Origin: Paenibacillus xylanexedens | GTDB taxonomy: Bacteria > Bacillota > Bacilli > Paenibacillales > Paenibacillaceae | NCBI RefSeq assembly: GCF_001908275.1 | Contig: NZ_CP018620.1 | Location: 4,030,001-4,094,000 of the forward strand | Direction of reading: 5' to 3' | Length of the DNA: 64,000 nt | In this document: positions 17,577-26,776 of the stretch, piece after piece | Layout: each line of letters starts with the position of its first letter | How positions within the stretch are numbered: the stretch's first letter is position 1 | Notes under the pieces: generated by a model | What the model saw: only the letters and a program-made list of their open reading frames with translations | Database searches by the model: none | Told to the model about the DNA's origin: nothing | Position numbers and translations under genes: made by a program

Positions 17577-17915
17577 ATGAATAAAACGTGGATGTCGGTT
17601 GTGATTGCTGCTTTGTTTGAAGTGGGTTGGGTCATTGGATTGAAACATGCCAGTGGTCTGCTGGAGTGGGGGTTTACGTTGGTTGCAATTATCATTAGTT
17701 TCTCCTTAATGATTGCAGCTTCGCGGACACTGCCTGTGGGAACCGTGTATGCAGTATTTGTTGGCCTGGGTACCGCTGGTACGGTACTTGCAGAGATTGT
17801 TCTGTTTAATGCGACTGTTCAAACCGGAAAAATGGTACTCATTGGTGTACTTTTACTCGGCGTAATTGGTCTTAAAATGCTGAGCAAAGAGAAGAATAAG
17901 GAGGTGCAGCTATAA
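17577..17915 (+). CDS. ykkC: guanidinium exporter subunit, SMR family (YkkC-like)
   Basis: 112 residues, four transmembrane helices with the SMR active-site Glu in helix 1 ([16 protein letters not shown]) and the motif [19 protein letters not shown]. Length and sequence agree with Bacillus subtilis YkkC. It should pair with the next gene to form a heterodimeric SMR transporter that exports guanidinium by proton antiport. AGAAGGAG precedes ATG 17577. It is controlled by the riboswitch about 60 bases upstream. Confidence 0.92.
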   Translation: MNKTWMSVVIAALFEVGWVIGLKHASGLLEWGFTLVAIIISFSLMIAASRTLPVGTVYAVFVGLGTAGTVLAEIVLFNATVQTGKMVLIGVLLLGVIGLKMLSKEKNKEVQL

Positions 17916-18229
17916 TGAACTGGGTATTTCTTATCTTGGCAGGTATATTTGAGATGATCGGAGTGCTTATGATAAACAAGTTGCACAAAGACCGTAATCT
18001 CATTTCACTGGTTCTATTGGTAGGAGGGTTTGGTTTAAGCTTCCTGTTCCTGTCCATTGCAATGGAAACTCTTCCGATGGGGACAGCATATGCCGTATGG
18101 ACGGGAATCGGAGCCTCCGGTGGTGCCATTCTGGGCATGGTGTTTTATGGAGAACCTCGAAATGCCCTACGAATTCTGTTTATCGCTATGGTGCTCGGAT
18201 CGGCAGTTGGTCTTAAATTGGTCAGTTGA
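17915..18229 (+). CDS. ykkD: guanidinium exporter subunit, SMR family (YkkD-like)
   Basis: 104 residues, four transmembrane helices. Helix 1 carries the conserved Glu in LAGIFEMIGVLMINK, and AMETLPMGTAYAVWTGIGASGGA is typical of YkkD. The start overlaps the YkkC stop (TAATG), which gives coupled translation and equal amounts of the two subunits. GGAGGTG lies just upstream, inside the ykkC end. Together the pair forms the guanidinium exporter of the inner membrane. Confidence 0.92.
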   Translation: MNWVFLILAGIFEMIGVLMINKLHKDRNLISLVLLVGGFGLSFLFLSIAMETLPMGTAYAVWTGIGASGGAILGMVFYGEPRNALRILFIAMVLGSAVGLKLVS

Positions 18230-18345
18230 AAAATTGAAAGTAAAAAGATGATTTACAGATTGCGTTTTTAATGGTATCCTTATACGTTACGTGTGAAATA
18301 AAAGATGCGTCTTATTGATAGATGTGCGTAAATGAAGGAGACAAC

Positions 18346-19752
18346 ATGACATTTAAGGACTTAAATATTATCCCCTCTATTATGGAAGGGTTAAGCAAAG
18401 CAAACTATACTAATCCTACCCCTATACAGGAACAGGCCATTCCAGCTGTATTAGCTGGCAGAGACCTGCTGGGATGTGCACAGACAGGAACAGGCAAGAC
18501 GGCAGCATTTTCGGTGCCGATCATTCAATTATTAAGCGAAAGATCCAAAGGGCAAGGATCGAAGTCCGCACGACATATTCGCTCATTAATTTTGACACCA
18601 ACACGAGAATTGGCTATTCAGATCGCGGATAACATCAAGGTATATAGCCGGTATACGGACATTCGTTGTACGGCAATCGTTGGCGGCGTTTCGCAAAAAG
18701 TGCAAGAGCGTGCGCTGAATCAAGGTGCAGATATTATTATCGCGACACCTGGTAGATTGAACGATCTGATTAACCAGAAACGTATTGATCTGAAGATGGT
18801 TGAGATTCTTGTTCTGGATGAAGCAGACCGGATGTTAGACATGGGCTTCATTCATGACGTGAAAAGAATCATTGCCAAAATGCCGAACAAAAAGCAGACG
18901 CTGTTCTTCTCAGCTACGATGCCTCCTGAAATCACCAAAATGGTTAAAACCCTGCTGGTTGATCCAGTCAAAGTAGAAATCACACCGGTATCTTCAACGG
19001 TAGACCGCATTGAACAATCTATATATTTGCTGGAGAACGGCAAGAAGCAACATATGTTAAACCAAATTTTGGAGGATAAATCCATCGTCACGGCATTGGT
19101 GTTCACACGCACGAAGCGCGGCGCTGACCGGGTTACACGTGATTTGGCCAAAGCGAATGTTACGGCACAGGCTATTCATGGCAACAAGTCTCAGAACGAG
19201 AGACAACGGGCACTGAACAACTTCAAGAGTGGTGCAACACGTGTATTAGTTGCGACGGACATCGCGGCAAGAGGAATTGACGTAGAGGAACTTTCACATG
19301 TCATTAACTTTAACCTGCCTAACATTCCGGAAACGTATGTTCACCGTATTGGACGTACAGGGCGAGCTGGCAAAAGCGGGATGGCCATATCGTTCTGCGA
19401 GAAGGATGAACTTCCATTCCTGAAGGATATCGAGAAAGTAATCAAAAAGACGATTCCTGAAGTGAAAGGTCATCCGTATCCAATGACAGGTGTACCTGTG
19501 TTTGAAAAAACCAGCAAAGCATCAGGCAGTAAACCTTCGTTCAACAAATCGGCTGCAGGCAAACCGGCGAAGTCCAAAGCTAACCCGGCACGCAAGCCCA
19601 AATCCGAATGGTTTGCCAAGAGTGGTAAATCAAACAGTAGTCGTTCAAACGACGGTAGACCCAATAGCAGTAGATCAAACAGCAGTAGCAGTAAATCTAA
19701 CCATGGCTCATTCAGCCGCAGCAGCAAAACTAGGAATGATAGAGCCAATTAA
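18346..19752 (+). CDS. DEAD-box ATP-dependent RNA helicase
   Basis: 468 residues. Start ATG 18346 is placed by AAGGAG five bases upstream; an earlier in-frame start (18322) has no such site. Motifs in order: Q motif NPTPIQEQAIP, Walker A AQTGTGKTAAF, PTRELA, DEAD in VLDEADRMLDMG, SAT, RGIDV and HRIGRTGRAG. The C-terminal 80 residues are a basic, Ser/Asn/Lys-rich tail likely to bind RNA. It resembles RhlE/CshA-type helicases that act in ribosome assembly, mRNA turnover and cold adaptation. Monocistronic, ended by the hairpin at 19771. Confidence 0.93.
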   Translation: MTFKDLNIIPSIMEGLSKANYTNPTPIQEQAIPAVLAGRDLLGCAQTGTGKTAAFSVPIIQLLSERSKGQGSKSARHIRSLILTPTRELAIQIADNIKVYSRYTDIRCTAIVGGVSQKVQERALNQGADIIIATPGRLNDLINQKRIDLKMVEILVLDEADRMLDMGFIHDVKRIIAKMPNKKQTLFFSATMPPEITKMVKTLLVDPVKVEITPVSSTVDRIEQSIYLLENGKKQHMLNQILEDKSIVTALVFTRTKRGADRVTRDLAKANVTAQAIHGNKSQNERQRALNNFKSGATRVLVATDIAARGIDVEELSHVINFNLPNIPETYVHRIGRTGRAGKSGMAISFCEKDELPFLKDIEKVIKKTIPEVKGHPYPMTGVPVFEKTSKASGSKPSFNKSAAGKPAKSKANPARKPKSEWFAKSGKSNSSRSNDGRPNSSRSNSSSSKSNHGSFSRSSKTRNDRAN

Positions 19753-19770
19753 GATCTAAATAAATCCAGA

Positions 19771-19806
19771 TAAAACCTTCTCCATTCATTTGGAGGAGGT
19801 TTTATT
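19771..19806 (+). terminator. terminator after the DEAD-box helicase
   Basis: A 13-pair stem, TAAAACCTTCTCC / GGAGGAGGTTTTA, with an eight-base loop. The T-rich 3' arm acts as the U-tract. Confidence 0.8.
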
Positions 19807-19894
19807 ATGTGCTTTTATGTGCAACGAGCTTATTTACATACGAACTTACATTCGGTATCATTATATCGTCCATTGGTGAAAGGGAGGTACTGAC

Positions 19895-20245
19895 TTGAAG
19901 GATACGATGATTGAATACAGTTTGAAGAAGAAAGGTGCGACCAAGGATTATCCATTTGGGCCTGATCCAGTCGCGATTAAGGTTGCGGGTAAGATGTTTG
20001 CGCTTATTTTTGAAAACAAAGAGAACTGTCGCTTGAACTTAAAATGTGATCCCATTATTGCAGAGAACCTGAGAGAGCAGCATGAAGCGGTTCAACCGGG
20101 GTATCATATGAACAAAAAACACTGGAATACCATTACGCTGGATGGTTCCTTGTCCGATGAGGATGTCTACGTCATGATCGATCACTCTTATGATATGGTT
20201 ATTAAATCCCTTCCAAAAAGCGTTCGGGAATCTTTGGCCGAATGA
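19895..20245 (+). CDS. MmcQ/YjbR family protein
   Basis: 116 residues. It matches the MmcQ/YjbR family (CyaY-like fold): KGATKDYPFGPDPVAIKVAGKMFAL, LKCDPIIAENLREQ and PGYHMNKKHWNTITLDGSLSD are characteristic blocks. Some members bind DNA, but the cellular role is poorly known. The start is TTG 19895, placed by GGGAGG seven bases upstream; the next ATG (19907) would be too far from it. It stands alone between a helicase and a membrane protein. Confidence 0.85.
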   Translation: MKDTMIEYSLKKKGATKDYPFGPDPVAIKVAGKMFALIFENKENCRLNLKCDPIIAENLREQHEAVQPGYHMNKKHWNTITLDGSLSDEDVYVMIDHSYDMVIKSLPKSVRESLAE

Positions 20246-20349
20246 GGAGAACGTATACCACTTTCTCTACACCTCATTCATCATGTTATTGACATTTAAG
20301 AGGTAGGTAAAAGGCTAATGGTCTGCTTCTCTAACAGAATGAATATCCT

Positions 20350-21042
20350 ATGAAAATGAAGACATATTTGAAGTCTATTTGGTTCCATTACCTTGGAAAT
20401 AAACAAGATCGAACGGCCTTGTTTAATGTGGCATCCCTTGTTATCAATGCTGTAACCGGGATAGGCAAGTTAATCCTGGGCATATATCTGCTTTCGGGAT
20501 GGTTCATTATAAATGCTGTATATTATCTGATTCTGTGTGTGGCAAAAGGACAAGTGCTCCATAAATATACAGTTACCAAGAGAATGGACTCTCCCGAAGA
20601 AAGATATAGATTAGAGCTTACGGTATATAAGCGCGGAGGTCTGTTCCTGTGTTTACTAGGCGTGTCCTATTCGATGGTCTGCCTGCGAATGTATCTAATC
20701 GGCGATGCCTTCATATATGAGGGTAACATCGTGTATATCGTATCTACAGTCGCTTTTACCAAGCTGGTTTTTGCCGTGTATGGTACCTGGGCTAACCGTC
20801 ATCTCCATAACCCGATCATATCTACATTGAAAATGATTAACTTCACCGATGCGATGGTATCCATCGTGGTGACCCAAGCGACATTACTTACCATGCAAGG
20901 CTCACCTCTTGCATTAAAAACCAGTAGCTTGTTTGGCATGGGTTGCAGCGTTTTATTTTGTTTGATGGGGGTCTGGATGATGTTCCACAAAAAAAAGGAA
21001 ACAATCTCGGATCCAAATCGATCTCCTGGCACTGAATACTAA
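20350..21042 (+). CDS. integral membrane protein, unknown function
   Basis: 230 residues with five or six hydrophobic segments (about 26-50, 50-65, 95-115, 125-145, 165-180 and 190-212). I do not recognise the family. A Lys/Arg-rich loop near residues 66-92 (KGQVLHKYTVTKRMDSPEERY) is probably cytoplasmic. No clear ribosome-binding site precedes ATG 20350 or the second ATG six bases later, so the start is uncertain or expression is low. No operon partner: the flanking genes are separated by about 100 and 160 bases. Confidence 0.7.
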   Translation: MKMKTYLKSIWFHYLGNKQDRTALFNVASLVINAVTGIGKLILGIYLLSGWFIINAVYYLILCVAKGQVLHKYTVTKRMDSPEERYRLELTVYKRGGLFLCLLGVSYSMVCLRMYLIGDAFIYEGNIVYIVSTVAFTKLVFAVYGTWANRHLHNPIISTLKMINFTDAMVSIVVTQATLLTMQGSPLALKTSSLFGMGCSVLFCLMGVWMMFHKKKETISDPNRSPGTEY

Positions 21043-21204
21043 CATTGAAGATCAAGAGCAGGGGAAGCTAATTTTGGTCGACGTTTCAGCATGTTGATCA
21101 ATACATATCAAATGAATTACACATGACGGAATAGACGAGTGTCATCTATACTTAAGTGACAACGGAAGAAGGCGTATTGGCAATCCACTAAAGGAGTGAT
21201 ATCT

Positions 21205-22089
21205 ATGGATCAACAACAACAACTGGCAATGGTACAACGTATGCGTCAAAATGTCGTCGGTACAGGTGCAGCTCTTCAACCCAGTTCCACGTATGCGGTC
21301 ACAGTAAAAGAAGTCATGATTCCTACGACCAAAGGTGATACACGTGTACTTGTGTATACACCGGATCGGGACCATTACGCTCCTCTGCCAGTCTTCTTCA
21401 ATATGCACGGGGGTGGTTTCATCTTGGGACAAGCAGAGATGGATGACCCATGGTGTCGCTTGATCGCTGATCGATCTGATTGTGTGGTCGTTAATATCGA
21501 TTACAGTCTTGCACCAGAGCACAAGTTCCCAACGGCGGTCCATGAATGTTACGACGTTGTACAGTGGGTCCACGCCAATCCGCAATCCTTATCGGTTAAC
21601 CCGTCTCTATTCGCTATTGGGGGGCATAGTGCTGGTGGTAATCTTGCTGCAGCAGTGTGTTTACTGAATCAGCAACGTGGTAGCGAGCTGCCGATTGTTC
21701 TGCAAGTTATGGATTATGCCGTGTTGGATGTGGCTACAGATCCGGCCGAGAAACCGAGTTTTGAAGAAGCGATTCCAGCTGATATCGCCAGAACGTTCAA
21801 CGCCATGTACCTTGGAACGCCAGAAGATGCGCAAGACCCGTTGGCTTCACCTGTGCTTGCAACATCAGTAGAGGGACTTCCAGAAGCATTGATCATTACC
21901 GCGGAGAAAGATTCACTGGCCCAAGAAGCAAGAACATATGCAGCAAGGCTGGAAGCAAGCGGTGTGAAGGTGACACTTAAGGAGTACGAGGGAGCCGCTC
22001 ATGGATTTACGCATTTTGGCGATCTCCAGATGGCTGAGGATGCCTGGTACCTGATGAGTGACAAGATCAGAGAAGCATTTTCCAAATAA
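21205..22089 (+). CDS. alpha/beta hydrolase, hormone-sensitive-lipase-like esterase
   Basis: 294 residues from ATG 21205, placed by AAGGAG about eight bases upstream. The oxyanion motif is MHGGGF, the nucleophile motif is GGHSAGGNLA, and the catalytic His is in AAHGFTHF. DYSLAPEHKFP is typical of the HSL (family IV) carboxylesterases, so it should hydrolyse short-chain esters in the cytoplasm (no signal peptide). Single gene, closed by a GTCGCC-type terminator at 22131. Confidence 0.9.
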   Translation: MDQQQQLAMVQRMRQNVVGTGAALQPSSTYAVTVKEVMIPTTKGDTRVLVYTPDRDHYAPLPVFFNMHGGGFILGQAEMDDPWCRLIADRSDCVVVNIDYSLAPEHKFPTAVHECYDVVQWVHANPQSLSVNPSLFAIGGHSAGGNLAAAVCLLNQQRGSELPIVLQVMDYAVLDVATDPAEKPSFEEAIPADIARTFNAMYLGTPEDAQDPLASPVLATSVEGLPEALIITAEKDSLAQEARTYAARLEASGVKVTLKEYEGAAHGFTHFGDLQMAEDAWYLMSDKIREAFSK

Positions 22090-22130
22090 CGTGTATCAGA
22101 ATGACGCTTAGAAGGAATATAGTTACCTTG

Positions 22131-22155
22131 AAGTCGCCTAATGGCGGCTTTTTTT
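22131..22155 (+). terminator. terminator after the esterase
   Basis: Stem AAGTCGCC / GGCGGCTT, loop TAAT, seven T in all. Member of the shared set. Confidence 0.9.
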
Positions 22156-22251
22156 CGTTCATTGGTGTAATTGCTTCAATGGCTTGGTGAAACCAGGCTT
22201 CTGAGCTTGCAGATGTGTTAATAAACTGGATTAGAAGCCTTATTGAGATTA

Positions 22252-22265
22252 TAACGATATCGTTA
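22252..22265. promoter_or_regulatory. 14-base perfect palindrome ahead of the polyketide operon
   Basis: TAACGATATCGTTA lies 55 bases before the type III polyketide synthase start codon. Its perfect symmetry and position suggest an operator for a dimeric repressor, for example of the TetR type. No regulator gene is adjacent and no clear promoter is seen around it. Confidence 0.5.
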
Positions 22266-22319
22266 AGGGTAAGAGTTGTTAAATTAGAGGAAATAATGAC
22301 CATTACCAGGAGGTTTATT

Positions 22320-23477
22320 ATGAACCAATCTAACAGTCCATCCGATATCGCGATTCTTGGCATGGGAACGGCTCTACCTGCCCATCCCGTTGCGCAGTCA
22401 GATATTGCAGAGCTGATCGCTTCTTCTCTTCAGGATCGTCCAGATTTGGCCCGTTTTGCCAGACGAATATTCAAGTCCTGTGGTATTGAAACACGATATA
22501 CCGTGGAACCGAGCTATCTGGGTTCACTGGAAGAATGCCGTTATCTGCCCTCTGGTGAGCAATCAGACATCCCGACAACCGAAGAACGAATGAATACATA
22601 CAAGCGGGAGGCGCTTCCGCTCGGGATTGAGGCGGCAGAGAAAGCCCTGGAAGATTCAGGCGTATCTCCAAAGAGCATCACGCATATCATCACGGTCAGC
22701 TGCACCGGTCAATATCTGCCGGGTCTTGATGTTATGCTCATCCGCCATTTGGGTTTGTCTGCCCGAGTTAATCGACTGCCGCTGATCTTTCAGGGTTGTG
22801 CCGCAGGGTTGAAAGCCATTCAGATGGCGCGAGATGTCGTGCAGGGAGCTCCCGGATCACAGGTCCTTGTTGTCTGTGTAGAGTTGTGCACCATTCATTT
22901 TCAGCCCGTACAAGATCGGGAAGCGCTGTTTGCAGCTTCATTCTTCGGAGACGCTGCTTCTTCTTGTGTAGTGGGCACACCAGAATCTCAGCACAAGAAT
23001 GTTTTGAGTCTGGGAACGGGTTATTCTGTGCTTTTTCCGGATTCGACTGAAGATATGACCTGGGAGGTGGGGAATCTGGGGTATGACCTGTATCTATCCC
23101 CACGTATTCCGAAGCTGTTAGGTGTTTACCTGGAAGAGGAACTGCGTCTCTTATTGCAAAGTGAACAGCTTCCTGAACTGTGGGCCATTCATCCGGGAGG
23201 ACGTGGGATTGTGGACTCTGTGCAGAATGTAATGAAGCTGCGAGACGAGCAAACAAAGTATAGCAGGGATGTCCTCAGAACGTATGGTAACTTATCTTCC
23301 AATACCATTCTGTTTGTACTGAATGCGATGCGTGAGGACATGAAGGCACAGGGTCAATCCTCCACAGATGGTGTAGCCATGGCATTTGGACCGGGACTCA
23401 CCGCAGAGTTGATGAAATTCACTTATGTCCCCTCATTATCTTCAGTGATGGAGGAGCACGATCATGTCCTTTTTTAG
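22320..23477 (+). CDS. type III polyketide synthase
   Basis: 385 residues from ATG 22320, placed by CAGGAGG; an upstream in-frame start has no site. The catalytic triad is visible: Cys160 in FQGCAAG, His291 in AIHPGGRG and Asn324 in YGNLSSN, plus the GFGPG-like loop AFGPGL. It is homologous to Bacillus BpsA/BcsA and Streptomyces SrsA, which make alkylpyrones or alkylresorcinols from fatty acyl-CoA and malonyl-CoA. Its end overlaps the methyltransferase by 14 bases, and a flavoprotein follows, as in the srsABC phenolic-lipid operon. Product unknown. Confidence 0.92.
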   Translation: MNQSNSPSDIAILGMGTALPAHPVAQSDIAELIASSLQDRPDLARFARRIFKSCGIETRYTVEPSYLGSLEECRYLPSGEQSDIPTTEERMNTYKREALPLGIEAAEKALEDSGVSPKSITHIITVSCTGQYLPGLDVMLIRHLGLSARVNRLPLIFQGCAAGLKAIQMARDVVQGAPGSQVLVVCVELCTIHFQPVQDREALFAASFFGDAASSCVVGTPESQHKNVLSLGTGYSVLFPDSTEDMTWEVGNLGYDLYLSPRIPKLLGVYLEEELRLLLQSEQLPELWAIHPGGRGIVDSVQNVMKLRDEQTKYSRDVLRTYGNLSSNTILFVLNAMREDMKAQGQSSTDGVAMAFGPGLTAELMKFTYVPSLSSVMEEHDHVLF

Positions 23478-24183
23478 AACATTGTCCATTCGGGCCAAGG
23501 AAGATGAACTGATGGATGACTTCTCTCTGGGAGGGGAGGAACTGCGTGAAGCGCTTAGACATCTGAGACGTCTTAACAAAATATTTGCAGCACCTGGCCC
23601 AACTCTGGCTGGTGTAGAGAAGTTATGGAATTCAGTCGGAAGGCCAGATAAACTGACCCTACTGGATGTGGGCGCAGGTTCAGGGGATGTGAACCAAAAA
23701 CTACTACAATGGGCGGATCGTCAGGGTGTTCAGCTGGAAATTACGCTGGTTGATCTGACGGAAGAAGCGTGTGAGGAAGCGAGACAACTATTCCGTGACG
23801 AACCCCGAGTCCGGGTACAACGTGCTGATCTTACACAACTGCCGGATGCTTCAGCAGATATCGTGACAGGTTCCCAGTTTGTACATCATTTTGACGGAGA
23901 TCAACTGGTTGATATGGTTTCTCATATGCTGCGAGCATCCAGATACGGTGTCGTCATTAATGATATTCACCGCCATCCCGTATCCTATAAGGCGGTCTGG
24001 ATTACTACACGGATGATCTCTCGCAATCGGTACATTCGTCATGATGGGCCTCTTTCCGTAGCCAAAGGTTTTACAGGGAGGGATTGGAAGGAACTTAAAC
24101 AACGGCTCAATCATGATACGATGACTTATGAATGGAAGCCTTTGTTCCGTTACTCTGTTGTTATTCCCACGAAAGGCAGGTGA
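23464..24183 (+). CDS. SAM-dependent methyltransferase of the polyketide operon
   Basis: 239 residues. SAM motif I is LLDVGAGSGDVN, followed by ITLVDLTEEACEEA and the post-motif IVTGSQFVHHFDGDQ. It is a soluble class I enzyme, unlike the membrane-bound isoprenylcysteine-type methyltransferases paired with many bacterial type III synthases (BpsB, SrsB). It starts inside the synthase gene and ends six bases before the flavoprotein gene, so all three are translated together. Likely O- or C-methylation of the polyketide. Confidence 0.88.
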   Translation: MSFFRTLSIRAKEDELMDDFSLGGEELREALRHLRRLNKIFAAPGPTLAGVEKLWNSVGRPDKLTLLDVGAGSGDVNQKLLQWADRQGVQLEITLVDLTEEACEEARQLFRDEPRVRVQRADLTQLPDASADIVTGSQFVHHFDGDQLVDMVSHMLRASRYGVVINDIHRHPVSYKAVWITTRMISRNRYIRHDGPLSVAKGFTGRDWKELKQRLNHDTMTYEWKPLFRYSVVIPTKGR

Positions 24184-24189
24184 ACTTAC

Positions 24190-25338
24190 GTGTCGAAATC
24201 GATAGATGTGATTGTCATCGGAGCCGGAATTGCCGGCAGTACATGTGCCATGCAACTGGCAGGGAAAGGACATGGGACCCTTCTGTTAGATCGCCAGGAG
24301 TTCCCGCGACACAAAACCTGCGGTGAGTTTATGTCACCCGAAACCAAGGAGATGTTAGAGGTTCTGGACATTCACCTTCTGGACCATTCGAAGAAACCCA
24401 GCACCATGGATCATGCCAAAATCGTTATGCCACAAGGCGGAGTGATCGAAGCACCGCTGCCGGGATTCGCATATGGCATAAGTCGATATGAGCTGGACCA
24501 GATTTTGCATCAGAAGGCTCTGGAGGCCGGAGCCCAGATTGTGACCAAAGCGACCATAACGAGCATCGAGCAGCTTGAGGATGCCAGTTATGAGGTTCAG
24601 GTGAAACAGGGAGATGAGCGGATCAGTTACAGAGCCAAAGCCGTTATCGGGGCACATGGGACCAAAAAGCCGCGGGGGATGGCTTCCGCACCTGATCTGC
24701 GGGACCAAACCGTATACGTTGGCGTTAAGTCCCACTTCAGCGGGATAGAGATTCCCGCACGCGTAGAGTTATATTTTTGCGAGGGTGGTTACGTGGGCAT
24801 TTCTCCGATTGAGGATGGTATTGTGAATGTTGCCGCATTGTTGACACTGGATACCGTCCAGGGAAGTGGCAAGTCTGTAAACGATATTTTACAGGCGGCA
24901 TCCCTGACAAACGTGAGTTTGGCAGCCCGTTTAGCCGAAGGAAAACCTGTAGATGGAACGCAAGTGTCGATTGCGCCGCTGCATCTGTCCAACGTTCCTG
25001 AACCATGGTCTCAATATCCGCATATTGGGGATGCCATGCTGATGATACCACCCTTATGTGGAGATGGAATGTCCATTGCCCTTCGCTCCTCACTCCTGTG
25101 TGCAAGGTGGACTGACAAGTACCTGCAAGGTGACATTGAACATGCCGATTGGCAGAGTAATTACACGCTGGAAGCAAGCCGTGAATTCACTCAATTGCTC
25201 AGACGCGCAAGAAGAATCCAAAAGCTGGCTTTTGCCAAAACCAATAAATTCTATCCTGGTCTGGCTCGGATGATCCCCGGTCTAGCCGCTTATGTTGTGA
25301 AGGCCACAAGGCTTTCCGAGATGAACGCAGCGCGCTAA
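24190..25338 (+). CDS. FAD-dependent oxidoreductase of the polyketide operon
   Basis: 382 residues starting at GTG 24190. The N-terminal dinucleotide fold is VIVIGAGIAGSTCAMQLAGKG. The motif KTCGEF is typical of the geranylgeranyl-reductase-like group, and the second FAD motif is IGDAMLMIPPLCGDGMSIAL. The position after synthase and methyltransferase parallels the flavoprotein hydroxylase SrsC, so hydroxylation or oxidation of the polyketide ring is the best guess; reduction of a side chain is possible. A GTTGC-type terminator follows. Confidence 0.88.
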   Translation: MSKSIDVIVIGAGIAGSTCAMQLAGKGHGTLLLDRQEFPRHKTCGEFMSPETKEMLEVLDIHLLDHSKKPSTMDHAKIVMPQGGVIEAPLPGFAYGISRYELDQILHQKALEAGAQIVTKATITSIEQLEDASYEVQVKQGDERISYRAKAVIGAHGTKKPRGMASAPDLRDQTVYVGVKSHFSGIEIPARVELYFCEGGYVGISPIEDGIVNVAALLTLDTVQGSGKSVNDILQAASLTNVSLAARLAEGKPVDGTQVSIAPLHLSNVPEPWSQYPHIGDAMLMIPPLCGDGMSIALRSSLLCARWTDKYLQGDIEHADWQSNYTLEASREFTQLLRRARRIQKLAFAKTNKFYPGLARMIPGLAAYVVKATRLSEMNAAR

Positions 25339-25370
25339 TAGGCTGAAAATTTGCTCAATACTTATGCAAA

Positions 25371-25398
25371 GAGGTTGCTAACGGCGGCCTCTTTTTTG
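25371..25398 (+). terminator. terminator after the polyketide operon
   Basis: Stem GAGGTTGC / GCGGCCTC with two G-T pairs, loop TAACG, then six T. Confidence 0.8.
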
Positions 25399-25516
25399 GC
25401 GTACAAACATTAATTTTGTGGAGACAGTTTGGAAATTCGGGAAATGCTCGTATAATAGAGTCTAATGTAATGATAGAGAGTTAATTCAGATGAAATGTCG
25501 GGAGGCACTATTTAAG

Positions 25517-26707
25517 ATGAACTATTCATTTTCCAATCGTATCGCAGCACTGCAACCATCCATTATTCGTGAGATACTGAAGGCTTCTTCGGGACAAAAT
25601 GTGATTCCATTCTCCGCGGGAAATCCTGCTCCGGAAACCTTTCCTATTGAGGCGATTCGCACATTCACTCAATCCATTCTGGAGCATGACCCCGTCACAG
25701 CTCTGCAATATGGGATTACGGAAGGATATGTTCCCCTTAGGGAAGCATTGACTCAACATTTGAAGACAGGTTTTGATACCGGTAAACCATCCGATCAATT
25801 GTTCATTGTATCTGGAGCGCAGCAGGGGATTGAACTGGCCTGTAAAGTGTTCTGTAATGAAGGGGACACGATCATCTGTGAGAGCCCAAGCTTTATTGGT
25901 TCCCTGAACTCCTTCCGGGCATCCGGTGCAAAGCTTGCCGGTGTTCCGATGGAGATGGACGGTATGGATATCGAGAAGCTGGAACAGGCGCTGCAAACCG
26001 AGCCCAATGTGAAACTGATCTACGTGATCCCGAGTTTTCAGAATCCGACCGGTGTAACGACGAGCCTGGAGAAACGGAAGGCCATTTACGAGCTGGCTAA
26101 GAAGTATGGCGTTATGATTTTGGAAGATAACCCGTACGGAGAGCTTCGATTCAATGGAGACGATGTGCCAACCATCAAGTCTATGGATGATGAGGGTCTG
26201 GTCATCTATGTTGGATCATTCTCCAAAATTCTATCGGCGGGACTGCGCGTTGGTTTTGTACAAGCGCCCCATGAAGTCGTGGAGAAGATGGTTGTTGCCA
26301 AACAGGGAGAAGACGTACATACGGCCATGCTTCCACAGATCCTGGCGTACAAGTTCATGACAGAGTATGACTACGCGGGGCACATTAACAGTATTCGTGA
26401 GGTCTATCGGAGAAAAGCAACATTGATGATGGACAAGCTGCAAGAGCATATGGGTGAGTCCATTACCTATACCCAACCGGATGGTGGACTGTTCCTCTGG
26501 TGTGATCTGCCAGTACATGTGCCCATGCTTGATTATGCCAAGACAGCGGCAGCTCAAGGGGTTGCGGTTGTACCGGGAAATGCATTCCTGGTGAACGAGC
26601 AAGACCCTTGTAATGCCATCAGACTTAATTTCTCAACCCCGTCAGACGAACAGATTGTCAAGGGCGTAGAGATTTTGGGGCAGGTATTGAAAGGGTATAA
26701 CGCTTAA
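25517..26707 (+). CDS. PLP-dependent aminotransferase (2-aminoadipate/aromatic-type, class I)
   Basis: 396 residues from ATG 25517, with GGGAGG 11 bases upstream; ATG 25490 is in frame but lacks a site. Fold-type I features: NPTGVTTS, EDNPYGELRF and the PLP Lys in VGSFSKILSAGLRVGF, with PDGGLFLWCDLP near the end. This matches the LysN/ARO8-like aminotransferase group that lacks the GntR domain of MocR regulators. Probable substrates are aromatic, branched or 2-aminoadipate amino acids. A separate transcription unit between terminators. Confidence 0.88.
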   Translation: MNYSFSNRIAALQPSIIREILKASSGQNVIPFSAGNPAPETFPIEAIRTFTQSILEHDPVTALQYGITEGYVPLREALTQHLKTGFDTGKPSDQLFIVSGAQQGIELACKVFCNEGDTIICESPSFIGSLNSFRASGAKLAGVPMEMDGMDIEKLEQALQTEPNVKLIYVIPSFQNPTGVTTSLEKRKAIYELAKKYGVMILEDNPYGELRFNGDDVPTIKSMDDEGLVIYVGSFSKILSAGLRVGFVQAPHEVVEKMVVAKQGEDVHTAMLPQILAYKFMTEYDYAGHINSIREVYRRKATLMMDKLQEHMGESITYTQPDGGLFLWCDLPVHVPMLDYAKTAAAQGVAVVPGNAFLVNEQDPCNAIRLNFSTPSDEQIVKGVEILGQVLKGYNA

Positions 26708-26733
26708 AAATGCTTCAATGTGATATATTTACG

Positions 26734-26760
26734 AAAAGCCGCCAATTGGCGGCTTTTTTT
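26734..26760. terminator. bidirectional terminator between aminotransferase and MaoC-like genes
   Basis: Perfect palindrome with arms AAAAGCCGCC and GGCGGCTTTT around AATT. U-tracts are available in both directions for the convergent genes. Confidence 0.9.
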
Positions 26761-26776
26761 GGGCTTTTTCTCGCCC

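Noticed and set aside
20288..20316. TTGACA at 20288 as promoter of the unknown membrane protein gene
   Set aside because: No acceptable -10 element is found 16-18 bases downstream.
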